From positions 3,154,202 through 3,218,201 of the forward strand of contig NZ_JARKMX010000008.1 in assembly GCF_029360705.1 (NCBI RefSeq): 64,000 bases of DNA, written 5' to 3'. The position numbers and the translations under genes are program-made. Below the pieces are notes generated by a model. The model made no database searches. It saw only the letters and a list, made by a program, of their open reading frames with translations, and was not told the origin of the DNA. Shown here one piece after another: positions 35,685 to 44,328 of the stretch (position 1 is its first letter; each line of letters begins with the position of its first letter). This stretch comes from Paraflavitalea pollutisoli. GTDB taxonomy: Bacteria; Bacteroidota; Bacteroidia; Chitinophagales; Chitinophagaceae.

Positions 35685-36302
35685 TTATGGTCTTAATGCA
35701 TCGATGACAAAATCTGCCACCTGTTGTTTTCTTTCTTCTATCATGGCATTGAAGCCATGTTCACCCAGGTTGAAGACCGTCGTGATGATGGGGCGGCCTA
35801 CAAAGGGAAATATGCACATCGAGATCATGTTCAGCATGAGGTGAATGGGCTTGATGGGCTTGATGGTACCGGCTGCTACTTCCCGGTGTATCTGGGCGGC
35901 AAACTCGTTGATCGGGGGCATGCGACCACCCCATATTTTCATGATGACTTCTTCGGGATTCTTGTGTACTTCGTTGAGGACAAAGATGGGGATGAAGGGG
36001 TTTTCTGTCAGCAGATTCATGTAGTTGTCGACAAACAACCTGATCTTGTCAAACAGGGGTACATCGGCTTCGAAGAGCATGCTGATGCGGGGCATGAATT
36101 TGGCGGCAGCCTCGGCAAACACCATGTCGAATAGTTTTTCCTTATTGCGGAAATAGTAATGCAGGAGCGCTTTGTTGATGCCGGCCTTGTCGGCGATGTC
36201 CTGCATGCGGGCGCCGGCCAGTCCCTGCTCGATGAACACGGCTTTAGCTGCGGTCAGTATCTTTTGTTCGGTACTTTGATCCTTATTCAACTCGTCAACC
36301 AT
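35685..36302 (-). CDS. TetR family regulator (CecR-like) of the ABC efflux operon
   Basis: The 205-residue protein (ATG at 36302) has the TetR helix-turn-helix ARMQDIADKAGINKALLHYY followed by FRNKEKLFD, and a helical C-terminal domain. It is first in a seven-gene operon: tetR, tolC, hlyD, two ATPases, two permeases. This mirrors the E. coli cecR-ybhGFSR cluster. Operators lie upstream of both tetR and tolC, so the regulator probably controls itself and the pump. Confidence 0.93.
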   Translation of the reverse strand: MVDELNKDQSTEQKILTAAKAVFIEQGLAGARMQDIADKAGINKALLHYYFRNKEKLFDMVFAEAAAKFMPRISMLFEADVPLFDKIRLFVDNYMNLLTENPFIPIFVLNEVHKNPEEVIMKIWGGRMPPINEFAAQIHREVAAGTIKPIKPIHLMLNMISMCIFPFVGRPIITTVFNLGEHGFNAMIEERKQQVADFVIDALRP

Positions 36303-36305
36303 ACA

Positions 36306-36357
36306 GTTTAACCAAATAGTTAAACCAAAGGTATAAACAAGCTGTTCATACTGCCAA
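36306..36357 (-). promoter_or_regulatory. Promoter and operator of the tetR-ABC efflux operon
   Basis: The reverse strand has a perfect -7 box TACCTTTG (36333-36326) and a TTG (36357-36355) 21 bases upstream. Directly downstream of the -7 box, over the likely start point, is GTTTAAC-CAAATA-GTTAAAC (36306-36325), an inverted repeat that shares TTAACCAA with the palindrome at 35651. Confidence 0.75.
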
Positions 36358-36735
36358 GCAAAGCGGCAGAAACTTTTCGACTTTCTATTATAGCACTGTT
36401 TATCAATATGGTAGATCAAACCGCATTTAACCCGCCAGGGTGCAGGATGAGACATTTTTGGGTATACGAAAAGTCCTTGGGGAGGTAAGTTTGCTCGCCA
36501 AAAGGGCCTTTTCGCGGGACATTCCGGGCGGGCTGAACGGGGGATTGAAAAGTTATTCATCCCCGTTGCTTGGCTAGCCGGCAGGTCTTCTGGCGCGGTG
36601 AGCCGAATGGCGCATTCGGGAGGATATTTAGTTGGTAGCCGGGAAGTGGGCTTGTGCTGGATAGTGTTTCGGCGCGGCTGTGGGCTTATTGACTATGAAG
36701 CAGTGATCAGACCTAGGTGCCCGATGAATGGGCTA
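36358..36735. other. Intergenic stretch without a recognised gene
   Basis: About 380 bases between the efflux operon promoter and the GNAT gene. Open frames crossing it are continuations of shadows. I see no clear hairpin or promoter beyond those listed. Confidence 0.45.
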
Positions 36736-37458
36736 TTACAGTTCGCCCTGGAGGATGTAACCGCATACGCCGAAGCCTCCTTTGAGCAGCGTGGCTTTGG
36801 AGATGGCGTTCTTAATATTGCAACGGGCGGCGGGAATGCGGTGCAGGTCGTAGGCAGCCTTTTTGAGTTGTTGGACCATCAGGGCGCCGATACCCTGGCG
36901 ACGACGGCTTTCCACCACTTCATAATACAGGTCGGCGTAAGGCTTGTTGTAATTGAGCATGAGGCCACCGCTGGCGATGGTTTCGCCCGCTTCGGTCAGT
37001 ATGAAAGGGACATCGTTGGGATTATCGCTGCTGGCAGCCTGCCATTGTCGGTTGCCCATAGGGAAATGGGTGGCATATTGATCTTCAAAAAGAATGGCTT
37101 CTGCGTATATGCTACGCGCGTGTTCGTAGAGCATAGCGGTGAGGAGGAAATCGTTGGACTGACATTCGATAAACGGCGTCTGAGCGGCCTCCCGCAGGGC
37201 ACCAAAGCATTCGCGTGCCCATCGACGATAATCGGGCAGCACATAGAATTCGAAGATGGAATCCCTGTCGGCCCGCTGTTCTTTGCCCCAGACAGATCCA
37301 TACCCTACTGGCTGACCGTTGAGCTGCAGCAACCAGGCATCTGCCCAGCCATAGAGGTGGCATTTGTTGTGTACATACTGACCATTGAATTCATGCAGGA
37401 ACAGCGCCCGCAGGGGCTCTATGACTGAGAGACTTGTTTTGGTGGTGGTGCAGTGCAT
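36736..37458 (-). CDS. GNAT family N-acetyltransferase
   Basis: The 240-residue protein has a C-terminal GNAT domain with the acetyl-CoA loop VVESRRRQGIGALMVQQLKK and NIKNAISKATLLKGGFGVCG. The first half also looks GNAT-like (QPVGYGSVWG, FEFYVLPDYRRWA), so it may be a tandem GNAT with one degenerate copy. The family transfers acetyl groups to small amines, antibiotics or proteins; the substrate cannot be told. It is monocistronic. Confidence 0.82.
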   Translation of the reverse strand: MHCTTTKTSLSVIEPLRALFLHEFNGQYVHNKCHLYGWADAWLLQLNGQPVGYGSVWGKEQRADRDSIFEFYVLPDYRRWARECFGALREAAQTPFIECQSNDFLLTAMLYEHARSIYAEAILFEDQYATHFPMGNRQWQAASSDNPNDVPFILTEAGETIASGGLMLNYNKPYADLYYEVVESRRRQGIGALMVQQLKKAAYDLHRIPAARCNIKNAISKATLLKGGFGVCGYILQGEL

Positions 37459-37528
37459 AAACTATTTGGAGACCGGTACCCCGGTTTTGTATATTGCATA
37501 AAGCTAAAACTATCCTGGCTAAAAAGGC

Positions 37529-37630
37529 ATGATGACCACGAATCTTATCAACGGCATTTCGATCAAACCCGCTCTGGGCGCGGCTATGCCGATCCAACAC
37601 ATCATCAATCCGCTTCCGGCCTGCATTTGA
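37529..37630 (+). CDS. Possible 33-residue peptide
   Basis: An ATG-ATG pair with an upstream AAAAAGG purine stretch opens MMTTNLINGISIKPALGAAM, ending PIQHIINPLPACI. It is not strongly hydrophobic and not recognised. Composition is peptide-like, but chance cannot be excluded, and no clear promoter is seen. Confidence 0.25.
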   Translation: MMTTNLINGISIKPALGAAMPIQHIINPLPACI

Positions 37631-37636
37631 CCCACT

Positions 37637-37691
37637 CCGACATGGGCTTGACATGGAGTTGACCTGGGGTTAACCTGGCGTTGACCAGCGG
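37637..37691. repeat. Five degenerate 11-bp tandem repeats
   Basis: Consecutive units are CCGACATGGGC, TTGACATGGAG, TTGACCTGGGG, TTAACCTGGCG and TTGACCAGCGG. The 11-base period is close to one helical turn, as in protein-binding arrays. No flanking gene explains it. Confidence 0.65.
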
Positions 37692-37892
37692 TGGCTTCCC
37701 GACGGCCATGGGAGGGATATGGAAGCGCAGTTAGCACGATACTCCGGTGTCGTTTGTAAGGGGATTGCGCCAAATTAGGGGCTACAACGACTACTTCCAC
37801 TTGAACTTATTTGAGCATATACAGGCTGCTACTTCATCACTGAATCTGATGTAATCCCTGTCTACGTGTAGTTAAATTGCACATTGTATAAG

Positions 37893-37925
37893 AAAGCCAC
37901 TCCCAAAGAGAGTGGCTTTTTATAT
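37893..37925. terminator. Bidirectional terminator after hmgA
   Basis: Stem aaagccactc / gagtggcttt with seven-base loop. A T-run follows on the + strand, and TTTCTTATA follows on the reverse strand, downstream of the homogentisate dioxygenase stop. Confidence 0.8.
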
Positions 37926-37932
37926 TATTTCA

Positions 37933-39090
37933 CTACTCTGCCCAACTCATGGTGTAGTTATCATTTTCAATATCGAGGGCTTCGACGGTCAATTGCAATG
38001 GATGGAATGTATCGACCATCACGGCCAGCTCTTTGGTCTCTTTGGCGCCCAGGCTTTTTTCGACGGCACCGGGATGTGGCCCGTGGGGAATTCCGCCCGG
38101 ATGCAAAGTGATCATACCGCGGGTCACGTTCTTGCGACTCATAAAATCTCCATCCACATAATACAACAACTCGTCGCTGTCGATATTGCTGTGGTTATAC
38201 GGCGCAGGCACCGCCTGGGGATGATAGTCGAACAAACGCGGACAGAAGGAACAAACCACATAATTGTTGCCCTCAAAAGTCTGGTGTACCGGTGGTGGCT
38301 GGTGCACGCGGCCGGTGATGGGTTCAAAATCGTGTATACTGAACGCAAATGGATAACAACATCCATCCCACCCCACCACATCGAAAGGATGATGGCCATA
38401 ATGAATGCCGTACAACATACCCCGCTTCTTCGTTTTGATCAGGAAGTCACCCTTCTCATCAATCGTCGGCAGGTTTTCCGGTGCTCGGATATCACGTTCG
38501 CAATACGGTGAATGCTCCAGTAACTGTCCATACTTGCTGAGGTATCTCTTGGGAAAACGTATCGGGCTGAATGATTCAACGATAAACAATCGGTTATGCG
38601 CATCGGCGAAATGCATCTGGTAGATGGTGCCACGGGGTATCACCAGGTAATCGCCGTATTCAAACGGCAACTCGCCATACATCGTCCGCAAAACGCCTTT
38701 GCCTTCGTGCACAAAGATCATCTCATCTGCATCGGCATTCTTGAAAAAGTAATCGTGCATACTCTCTTGCGGCGCGGCCAGCACCACGTGACAATCATTG
38801 TTCACCAACACCGGCTTGCGGCTTTGCAGGTAGTCTTTTTGCGGCTTGATCTTAAACCCGTCAAAGCTGCGGTGCTTCAGCATCTTCTCTTCCGCCACGG
38901 TCGGCGCCACATTGACCGGTTCATCGGTATGAATGATGGCCGTTGGCGGATGACAATGATAAAGCAGCGAATAATCATTGGAAAAGCCTTCCGTAGAAAA
39001 CAACTGCTCCGCATACAGGCCGCCATCGGGCTTGCGGAATTGGGTATGACGTTTATGGGGGATCTGTCCCAGTTTATGATAATAAGGCAT
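37933..39090 (-). CDS. hmgA: Homogentisate 1,2-dioxygenase
   Basis: The 385-residue non-haem iron enzyme opens the ring of homogentisate in tyrosine and phenylalanine breakdown. It is shorter than the eukaryotic and proteobacterial form (about 440), as usual for Bacteroidota. Recognisable parts are MPYYHKLGQIPHKRHTQFRK, FVHEGKGVLRTMYGELPFEY, GHHPFDVVGWDGCCYPFAFS, an iron Glu in NIDSDELLYYVDG and iron His residues around LHPGGIPHGPHPGA. No other gene of the pathway is adjacent. Its terminator lies at 37893-37925. Confidence 0.94.
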   Translation of the reverse strand: MPYYHKLGQIPHKRHTQFRKPDGGLYAEQLFSTEGFSNDYSLLYHCHPPTAIIHTDEPVNVAPTVAEEKMLKHRSFDGFKIKPQKDYLQSRKPVLVNNDCHVVLAAPQESMHDYFFKNADADEMIFVHEGKGVLRTMYGELPFEYGDYLVIPRGTIYQMHFADAHNRLFIVESFSPIRFPKRYLSKYGQLLEHSPYCERDIRAPENLPTIDEKGDFLIKTKKRGMLYGIHYGHHPFDVVGWDGCCYPFAFSIHDFEPITGRVHQPPPVHQTFEGNNYVVCSFCPRLFDYHPQAVPAPYNHSNIDSDELLYYVDGDFMSRKNVTRGMITLHPGGIPHGPHPGAVEKSLGAKETKELAVMVDTFHPLQLTVEALDIENDNYTMSWAE

Positions 39091-39196
39091 AGCAATAAAT
39101 GTTTGATGTTCAGTAATAGTTGCCTGACAAGAAAAGCAGCCATCCGGCCTGCAGGAGAGGTAGAGGTTCGCTGTACGATCATGCGAACGCAGCGGT

Positions 39197-39286
39197 CTAT
39201 CGCGAAGCTTCGAGGGACACCATCAGGAAATAATATTTCCAGCGGCGTTTATCGATCCAATAAGTGAAATTGCGGTGGAATGGCAT
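39197..39286 (-). CDS. Possible small basic-aromatic protein (29 residues)
   Basis: The reverse strand from an ATG at 39286 reads MPFHRNFTYWIDKRRWKYYF then LMVSLEASR and stops with TAG. The composition (many Trp, Tyr, Phe, Arg and Lys) looks like a real amphipathic peptide. A -7-like box TATCTTTA (39311-39304) lies 17 bases upstream, the same variant as before the 25-residue peptide at 4658. It precedes hmgA by 106 bases on the same strand. No family is recognised. Confidence 0.45.
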   Translation of the reverse strand: MPFHRNFTYWIDKRRWKYYFLMVSLEASR

Positions 39287-39318
39287 AATTTCAATCGTTG
39301 CTCTAAAGATAAGAAATA

Positions 39319-39744
39319 ATGGAACAATCTCCCGGAACGGTCTCCCTGCACACTGTCGGCCTGCTCATTATCCGCGAGCGGAAGCTGCTGCTGGCATTCA
39401 GCAACAACAAACAATGCTTTTACCTGCCGGGCGGCAAGATCGATGCCGGCGAAACGCCGGAAGCAGCTCTTTGCCGTGAAATTGAAGAAGAGTTGAACAT
39501 TCATCTTACGCCTGCCGATCTCACCTTCTACACCCATACCACGGCGCCAGCCTATGGTGAAAAGACCGGCGTGATCATGGAGCAGGAATGTTTCCTGGTA
39601 CACAAAGCGGTAGCGCCGGTAGCTTCCGCGGAAATCGGTAAGCTCGGTTGGTTTACCCCGGCGCTTTATCAACAGGAGGTGAATCAGGCACCCGGGGCTG
39701 TTATGATCCTGGATCAGCTACAACGGGATGGGTTGATCGATTAA
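39319..39744 (+). CDS. NUDIX hydrolase
   Basis: The 141-residue protein has a complete Nudix box, GGKIDAGETPEAALCREIEE followed by EL, preceded by LLIIRERKLLLAFSNNKQCF. Nudix enzymes cleave nucleoside diphosphates linked to other groups, for example oxidised dNTPs or ADP-ribose; the substrate is not predictable. It is divergent from the proposed 29-residue gene and converges with the DUF2625 gene, with nine bases between. Confidence 0.9.
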   Translation: MEQSPGTVSLHTVGLLIIRERKLLLAFSNNKQCFYLPGGKIDAGETPEAALCREIEEELNIHLTPADLTFYTHTTAPAYGEKTGVIMEQECFLVHKAVAPVASAEIGKLGWFTPALYQQEVNQAPGAVMILDQLQRDGLID

Positions 39745-39753
39745 GGCCTCGTG

Positions 39754-40428
39754 TTAGCGAGTGGCTTGACGGCTAAAATCCATACTCACGCCATACATCT
39801 CTTCGACGGGAATAGCAGTCCTTTGATTCGTTTGTATATTCTTCCCTTCCTTTGTCCACAGTGGAGGAAGCATCATAAACGTTTGATCACCCGGCAAAGC
39901 CACGACATCGGCCTGCCAGCCCTCCCAGCGATACCCTTCATAAAAGCCAGCCACATCACCCTGAAAACAAAACATCACAAAACTGGTATAGGTCATGTCG
40001 AGGTTCTCCCACTCCAGCGTATCGGGACCAAAGTAATAAACGGCACCCAATGTATCGGTCCCAAAATAGCCTCCATTGACTGCAAAGAACCCACCTATGG
40101 CGTCGTCGGCGACCAACCACCAGGCAGGGCGCATACCGTATTCCTGAAATGTTTTACCCAGGTTCCAGTCGGGCAGGTTGCGGGGCAAGCGCGGATGGCC
40201 CGATCCCAATATCCTGATCCACCCGTCATCGATCAAGATGCCGCCTGAATGGTAGGCAACAGCCCCCAAGAGCGACCGGGTTGTTACCTGAATACTATAT
40301 AGTGCCTCGCGGGCTTTTGTTTCATCGGCCGGCAGCAGTTCTACATTGTTGACTGCTGCCTCTTTCCATTGGAGGATCTGCGGCCAGGCGGGGTCCTTTT
40401 CATCGAGTAGCTCTTCAAATGTGCGCAT
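39754..40428 (-). CDS. DUF2625 family protein
   Basis: The 224-residue soluble protein starts MRTFEELLDEKDPAWPQILQ and has GGILIDDGWIRILGSGHPRL, VNGGYFGTDTLGAVYYFGPD and YTSFVMFCFQGDVAGFYEGY, matching DUF2625 proteins known from enterobacteria and Bacteroidota. These are immunity-like in sequence style, but function is not established. It lies 50 bases after a 71-residue hypothetical gene on the same strand and may be co-transcribed with it. Confidence 0.85.
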   Translation of the reverse strand: MRTFEELLDEKDPAWPQILQWKEAAVNNVELLPADETKAREALYSIQVTTRSLLGAVAYHSGGILIDDGWIRILGSGHPRLPRNLPDWNLGKTFQEYGMRPAWWLVADDAIGGFFAVNGGYFGTDTLGAVYYFGPDTLEWENLDMTYTSFVMFCFQGDVAGFYEGYRWEGWQADVVALPGDQTFMMLPPLWTKEGKNIQTNQRTAIPVEEMYGVSMDFSRQATR

Positions 40429-40478
40429 GGTTCAACATCAGTTTTAGGTACGGGGAAGTTTGTTATAGCTGTTTCATA

Positions 40479-40694
40479 CTACTTCAGCAATATCCCGCGC
40501 AATGCTTCTGCATCCGTCTTATTGGCTTCTATTTCTCCGCAGCGTTCCCTAACAAATGTTTTCAGGTAGCTGGTCGGCTCACTGGCCCCTGCCGTGAGGC
40601 CCGCAGCATTGTTTGTCAGCAAAACGATCAATTCTTCATCCGACTTCCGACGATAGGTAGCCTCTATCATCTGCCGGTCTACGGTGTCGCTCAT
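40479..40694 (-). CDS. Hypothetical protein (71 residues)
   Basis: The product MSDTVDRQMIEATYRRKSDE... is helical and charged, with EELIVLLTNNAAGL and a C-terminal LKTFVRERCGEIEANKTDAE. No family is recognised. It directly precedes the DUF2625 gene. Codon use fits its neighbours. Confidence 0.6.
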   Translation of the reverse strand: MSDTVDRQMIEATYRRKSDEELIVLLTNNAAGLTAGASEPTSYLKTFVRERCGEIEANKTDAEALRGILLK

Positions 40695-40841
40695 GAGACG
40701 GGGTTATTTTGACTGCCAAAATACTCAATCTGGCGGGTGCCGCAAGTACCTGCGCCAAGATTTAGCATTCCGGGCATCTTACATTTGGCCGAGCGGGCAC
40801 GATTGATTCTTTTTGTGCTATATGGCAGTGGGCAATCTTGT

Positions 40842-40849
40842 TATCTTTG
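40842..40849 (+). promoter_or_regulatory. -7 promoter element of the phosphoesterase gene
   Basis: TATCTTTG perfectly matches TAnnTTTG and lies 17 bases before the ATG at 40867. It favours that start over the ATG at 40813, which would lie upstream of the promoter. Confidence 0.55.
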
Positions 40850-40866
40850 CGCCTTATTTTTTCTGC

Positions 40867-41361
40867 ATGACGCGAATCGGATTGATATCAGACACCCATA
40901 GCTATCTCGACCCAGCGGTTTTCAAGCATTTTGACCAGTGCGATGAGATCTGGCATGCCGGCGATTTCGGCACCCTGGAGCTCGCCAACCAACTGAAAGA
41001 TTTCAAACCGCTGAAAGGCGTTTTCGGCAATATCGATGGCAATGATATCCGGCAGGCATTTCCCGAAACCCTGCGCTGGCATTGTGAGGAAGTGGAAGTG
41101 TACATGACGCATATCGGTGGCTATCCCCCCAAGTACAACCCGATCGTGAAAAGGGAGCTGACGGCCCGTCCACCGCAACTGTTCATCGACGGCCACTCAC
41201 ATATCCTGAAAGTGATATATGATGAAAAGCTCAGCTGCCTGCATATGAATCCCGGCGCAGCAGGGCGGGAAGGATGGCATAAAGTGCGCACCCTCATCAC
41301 TTTCGTCATCGACGGCAACAACATGCGCGACTGCAACGTGATCGAGCTCGGCAAGCGATAA
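40867..41361 (+). CDS. Metallophosphoesterase (YfcE/MJ0936-like phosphodiesterase)
   Basis: The 164-residue protein starts MTRIGLISDTHSYLDPAVFK. Dinuclear metal ligands are visible in ISDTHS (Asp, His), IWHAGDFG (Asp), GVFGNIDGND (Asn), VYMTHIGG (His) and INGHSH-like FIDGHSHILK (His, His). Members hydrolyse phosphodiesters such as cyclic nucleotides in vitro; the physiological substrate is unknown. I chose the ATG at 40867 for its fit to the family and because the -7 box lies between the two candidate starts. Confidence 0.92.
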   Translation: MTRIGLISDTHSYLDPAVFKHFDQCDEIWHAGDFGTLELANQLKDFKPLKGVFGNIDGNDIRQAFPETLRWHCEEVEVYMTHIGGYPPKYNPIVKRELTARPPQLFIDGHSHILKVIYDEKLSCLHMNPGAAGREGWHKVRTLITFVIDGNNMRDCNVIELGKR

Positions 41362-41385
41362 CGGTAGGTTTCGTAATTTTGCCTG

Positions 41386-41577
41386 ATGCAAGATCCGGTA
41401 GACGATAACGGTCGGTACATATGGAACACGTTCTATTTCAACCGGGAAGACAACAGGATCATAGTGCCCAAACAACAACGCGGACTGGGCTTCACGTTCA
41501 ACTTCGCCCGCCCCGCTACCTACGGACTGCTCATAGCCTTACTGCTGCTGGTATGGCTGCTGGCCCGAACCGCCTAA
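41386..41577 (+). CDS. Small DUF5808-like membrane protein
   Basis: The 63-residue product contains YIWNTFYFNREDNRIIVPKQ followed by QRGLGFTFNFARPATYGLLI and one C-terminal TM helix. The FYFNxxDxRxxVPKxxGxGxxxNFA pattern is the DUF5808 motif. It starts 24 bases after the phosphoesterase and is likely in the same transcript. Function is unknown. Confidence 0.75.
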   Translation: MQDPVDDNGRYIWNTFYFNREDNRIIVPKQQRGLGFTFNFARPATYGLLIALLLLVWLLARTA

Positions 41578-41715
41578 GCCCTGAAAAGATTAATCCCCCA
41601 CGGCCAACCTTCTCTCCAAAAATTCGTAAATTATGGATAGAAGTTTCAGACACGATTTAACCCACCAAATCACATAGTCATTGCTGCCATTGTACATACC
41701 AATGGATACCTTCGC

Positions 41716-44328
41716 ATGAGGACAGGTGGCCTTGCCCTTTTCTTCCTCATGGCGTGCCTTTCCGCCCGCGCAGATCACATCACCGGCGGCGAAACTTATT
41801 ATACCCTCATCGGCAGCAGCAACGGTCAATTTCATTACCGCGTTACAGTCAAGCTTTTTATGGATTGCTTCAGCAACCGGCAATTCAGTAACCCTGGCAT
41901 CATCGGTATTTTCAACAAAGGCAATTACGCCCGCGTAGAGGATGTGACGGTCCCCCTCGCCATGCAGGAAACACTGAACCTTACCAATGCCGGCCCCTGC
42001 ATCTCCAACCCTCCAGCAGTATGCTACCGGGTAGGCTACTACGATTTCGACATCTCCTTACCCGGTTCGGTAGAAGGCTATGTGCTGGCCACGCAGGTCA
42101 ACTACCGCATCAACGGCATCAGCAACCTGGTATCGGGCTACAGCAATATCGGCGCTACGTATGTGGGCGAAATTCCCGGCACCGCCTCTCACACTGATGG
42201 TCCCCGCAACAACAGCGCTCATTTCACCGGCAGCGATATGGTAGTGGTATGCGCCAACAATGCTTTCTCCTATAGCTTTGCTGCCCGCGATCCCGATGCC
42301 ACCGACGAGCTGGCGTATTCATTTTGTGAAGCCTATACCGGTGGCTCCGTTGGTGGTGGCGGCAATGCCACGCCTCCCAACCAACCTCCCTACTACTCCG
42401 TTCCCTATGGTAACAATTTCAATGGCAGTGTGCCCCTCGGCGCTACTGTACAGATCAACCCATCTACTGGTCTCATTACCGGCATTGCACCGGATGAAGG
42501 CACCTACGTGGTAACCGTGTGCGTACAGGAGATACGCGACAATAAGGTGATCGCTACCCAGCGAAAAGACCTGCAGATCAAAATCACCTCCTGCAATATC
42601 GCCGCGGCTACGATCCCAGCTGCCTATATGTTGTGTGGCAATACGCAAACCATCGGACTCAATAATCTATCGGTGAGCCCGCTGATCAGTAGTTATAATT
42701 GGGAGATCTCCACGAGTAGTGGCAACCCATTGTTCGCCGCTACAACTGCTACTGCCGGCTATACTTTCGCCGACACCGGCACGTACCGCATCAAACTGGT
42801 GATCAACCGCAATGGTCAATGTGCCGATTCGGCCAACGCGATTGCCCTCGTATATCCTGGCTTCGAACCGGACTTCAGCTTCGTGGGTATCTGTGTCAAC
42901 AAGCCGACCCGGTTTCGTGATATCAGCACCTCGGTGTATGGTCGCGTCAGTGGCTGGTCGTGGGATTTTGCGGAACGCAGTGATCCAACTGCCAGTTCCC
43001 AGCAACAACATCCCACCTATACCTTTCCCTCACTTGGCCCGCGCACAGTGCGACTCATTGCCAGCGATAGCAAGGGATGTATCGATACGGTCTCCAAACT
43101 GGTATCGATCGTCGACAAGCCGCCGATCGTTCTGGCTTTCCGCGATACCCTGATCTGCATACCCGATGCCGTACAACTGAATGCCGGCGGGGGTGGCGTG
43201 TTCAGCTGGACGCCCACCGTCCATATGACCAACGCCAATACACCTACCCCCACCGTATCACCCACTACCACCACCAAATACTATGTGGACCTCGATGACA
43301 ATGGTTGCCTCAACCGCGACTCGGTGCAGGTACGCGTGGTGGACCACGTAACGCTTCAGGTGATGGATGATACACTCATCTGTGCTGGTGATCCCATTCG
43401 CCTGCATCTTACTTCCGACGGGTTGCAATATGCCTGGACGCCTGCCCAGCAACTCATCGACCCCAGAGCGGCATTTCCCCTGGCAACCACGCCAACCACT
43501 ACCCTGTATGGCGTTACGGCCCATATTGGCAGCTGCTCGGCTACCGGCGACGTGCGGGTCAATACGGTGCCCTACCCGGTTGCCAATGCCGGCCCCGACG
43601 TCATGATCTGCTTCGATGCAGCCGTACAGCTGCATGGCAGTACCGATGGCAAAACGGTTGTCTGGACACCGGCCGCCACCCTGAATAATGCCGCCATTCT
43701 GGAACCGATGGCCAGGCCCAAGGGCAGCACGCCCTATATTTTAGCAGCCTATGATACGAAGGGTTGCCCCAAAGCAGGACTCGATACGGTATTGGTGACC
43801 GTATTACCGGATATACTTGCTTCTGCCGGCAGGGATACGGCCGCTGTGGTGGGCCAACCTTTGCAATTGAAGGCTACCGGGGGCGTTCGTTACCGCTGGT
43901 CGCCGGGAGAAGGTTTGTCGGCCACAGATATCCCCAACCCGGTGGTGACCCATTTTACGGAATCGACTGGTTACAAATACAAGGTGCTCGTCTACAACGA
44001 AGCGGATTGTGTAGATTCCGCCTTTGTGCAGGTAAAAGTATTCAAGACCAAACCTTCCATCTTTGTACCTACTGCTTTCTCACCCAATGGCGATCGCAAC
44101 AATGATGTGTTCCGGTTTATAGCTGCCGGCATGGAACGCGTGGAGTATTTCAACGTCTATAACCGCTGGGGGCAGTTGGTATACAGCAGCCCTTCATCCA
44201 TCAATAGCTGGGACGGCAAGGTAGGCGGCAAAGAGCAGGCGCCCGGCCTGTATGTATGGGCCGTGAAAGCCATCGACTACACGGGTGCGGTATACCTACA
44301 ACGCGGCACCGTGACACTCGTGCGATGA
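41716..44328 (+). CDS. Large secreted PKD-like protein with T9SS type B sorting domain
   Basis: The 870-residue protein has a signal peptide (FFLMACLSARADH), an N-terminal beta-rich domain starting ITGGETYYTLIGSSNG, several Ig/PKD-like repeats (for example CADSANAIALVYPGF and SWDFAERSDPTASSQQHP-like segments) and repeated WTPxxxLxxxxxxxPxAxPxxTTxYxV modules from about 490 to 770. It ends with FVPTAFSPNGDRNNDVFRF, YNRWGQLVYSS and GLYVWAVKAIDYTG, the CHU_C / gliding-motility-associated domain that directs export by the type IX system. It is probably a cell-surface adhesin or filament. It is monocistronic. Confidence 0.93.
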   Translation: MRTGGLALFFLMACLSARADHITGGETYYTLIGSSNGQFHYRVTVKLFMDCFSNRQFSNPGIIGIFNKGNYARVEDVTVPLAMQETLNLTNAGPCISNPPAVCYRVGYYDFDISLPGSVEGYVLATQVNYRINGISNLVSGYSNIGATYVGEIPGTASHTDGPRNNSAHFTGSDMVVVCANNAFSYSFAARDPDATDELAYSFCEAYTGGSVGGGGNATPPNQPPYYSVPYGNNFNGSVPLGATVQINPSTGLITGIAPDEGTYVVTVCVQEIRDNKVIATQRKDLQIKITSCNIAAATIPAAYMLCGNTQTIGLNNLSVSPLISSYNWEISTSSGNPLFAATTATAGYTFADTGTYRIKLVINRNGQCADSANAIALVYPGFEPDFSFVGICVNKPTRFRDISTSVYGRVSGWSWDFAERSDPTASSQQQHPTYTFPSLGPRTVRLIASDSKGCIDTVSKLVSIVDKPPIVLAFRDTLICIPDAVQLNAGGGGVFSWTPTVHMTNANTPTPTVSPTTTTKYYVDLDDNGCLNRDSVQVRVVDHVTLQVMDDTLICAGDPIRLHLTSDGLQYAWTPAQQLIDPRAAFPLATTPTTTLYGVTAHIGSCSATGDVRVNTVPYPVANAGPDVMICFDAAVQLHGSTDGKTVVWTPAATLNNAAILEPMARPKGSTPYILAAYDTKGCPKAGLDTVLVTVLPDILASAGRDTAAVVGQPLQLKATGGVRYRWSPGEGLSATDIPNPVVTHFTESTGYKYKVLVYNEADCVDSAFVQVKVFKTKPSIFVPTAFSPNGDRNNDVFRFIAAGMERVEYFNVYNRWGQLVYSSPSSINSWDGKVGGKEQAPGLYVWAVKAIDYTGAVYLQRGTVTLVR

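Larger units (their letters stand above)
37459..37892. other. Intergenic stretch with a tandem repeat and a possible short ORF
   Basis: No conventional gene lies here. It contains a possible 33-residue frame (37529-37630) and five 11-base degenerate tandem repeats (37637-37691). Confidence 0.45.

Noticed and set aside
36598-37428. 276-residue + strand frame over the GNAT gene
   Set aside because: The GNAT motif is on the reverse strand. The + frame begins in non-coding DNA and shows no family features.
37459-37892. Whether the tandem repeats are a CRISPR array
   Set aside because: Units are 11 bases with no spacers and are degenerate; there are no cas genes in the window.
39223-39672. 149-residue reverse frame over the Nudix gene
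   Set aside because: The complete Nudix box is on the + strand; the reverse frame lacks any motif.
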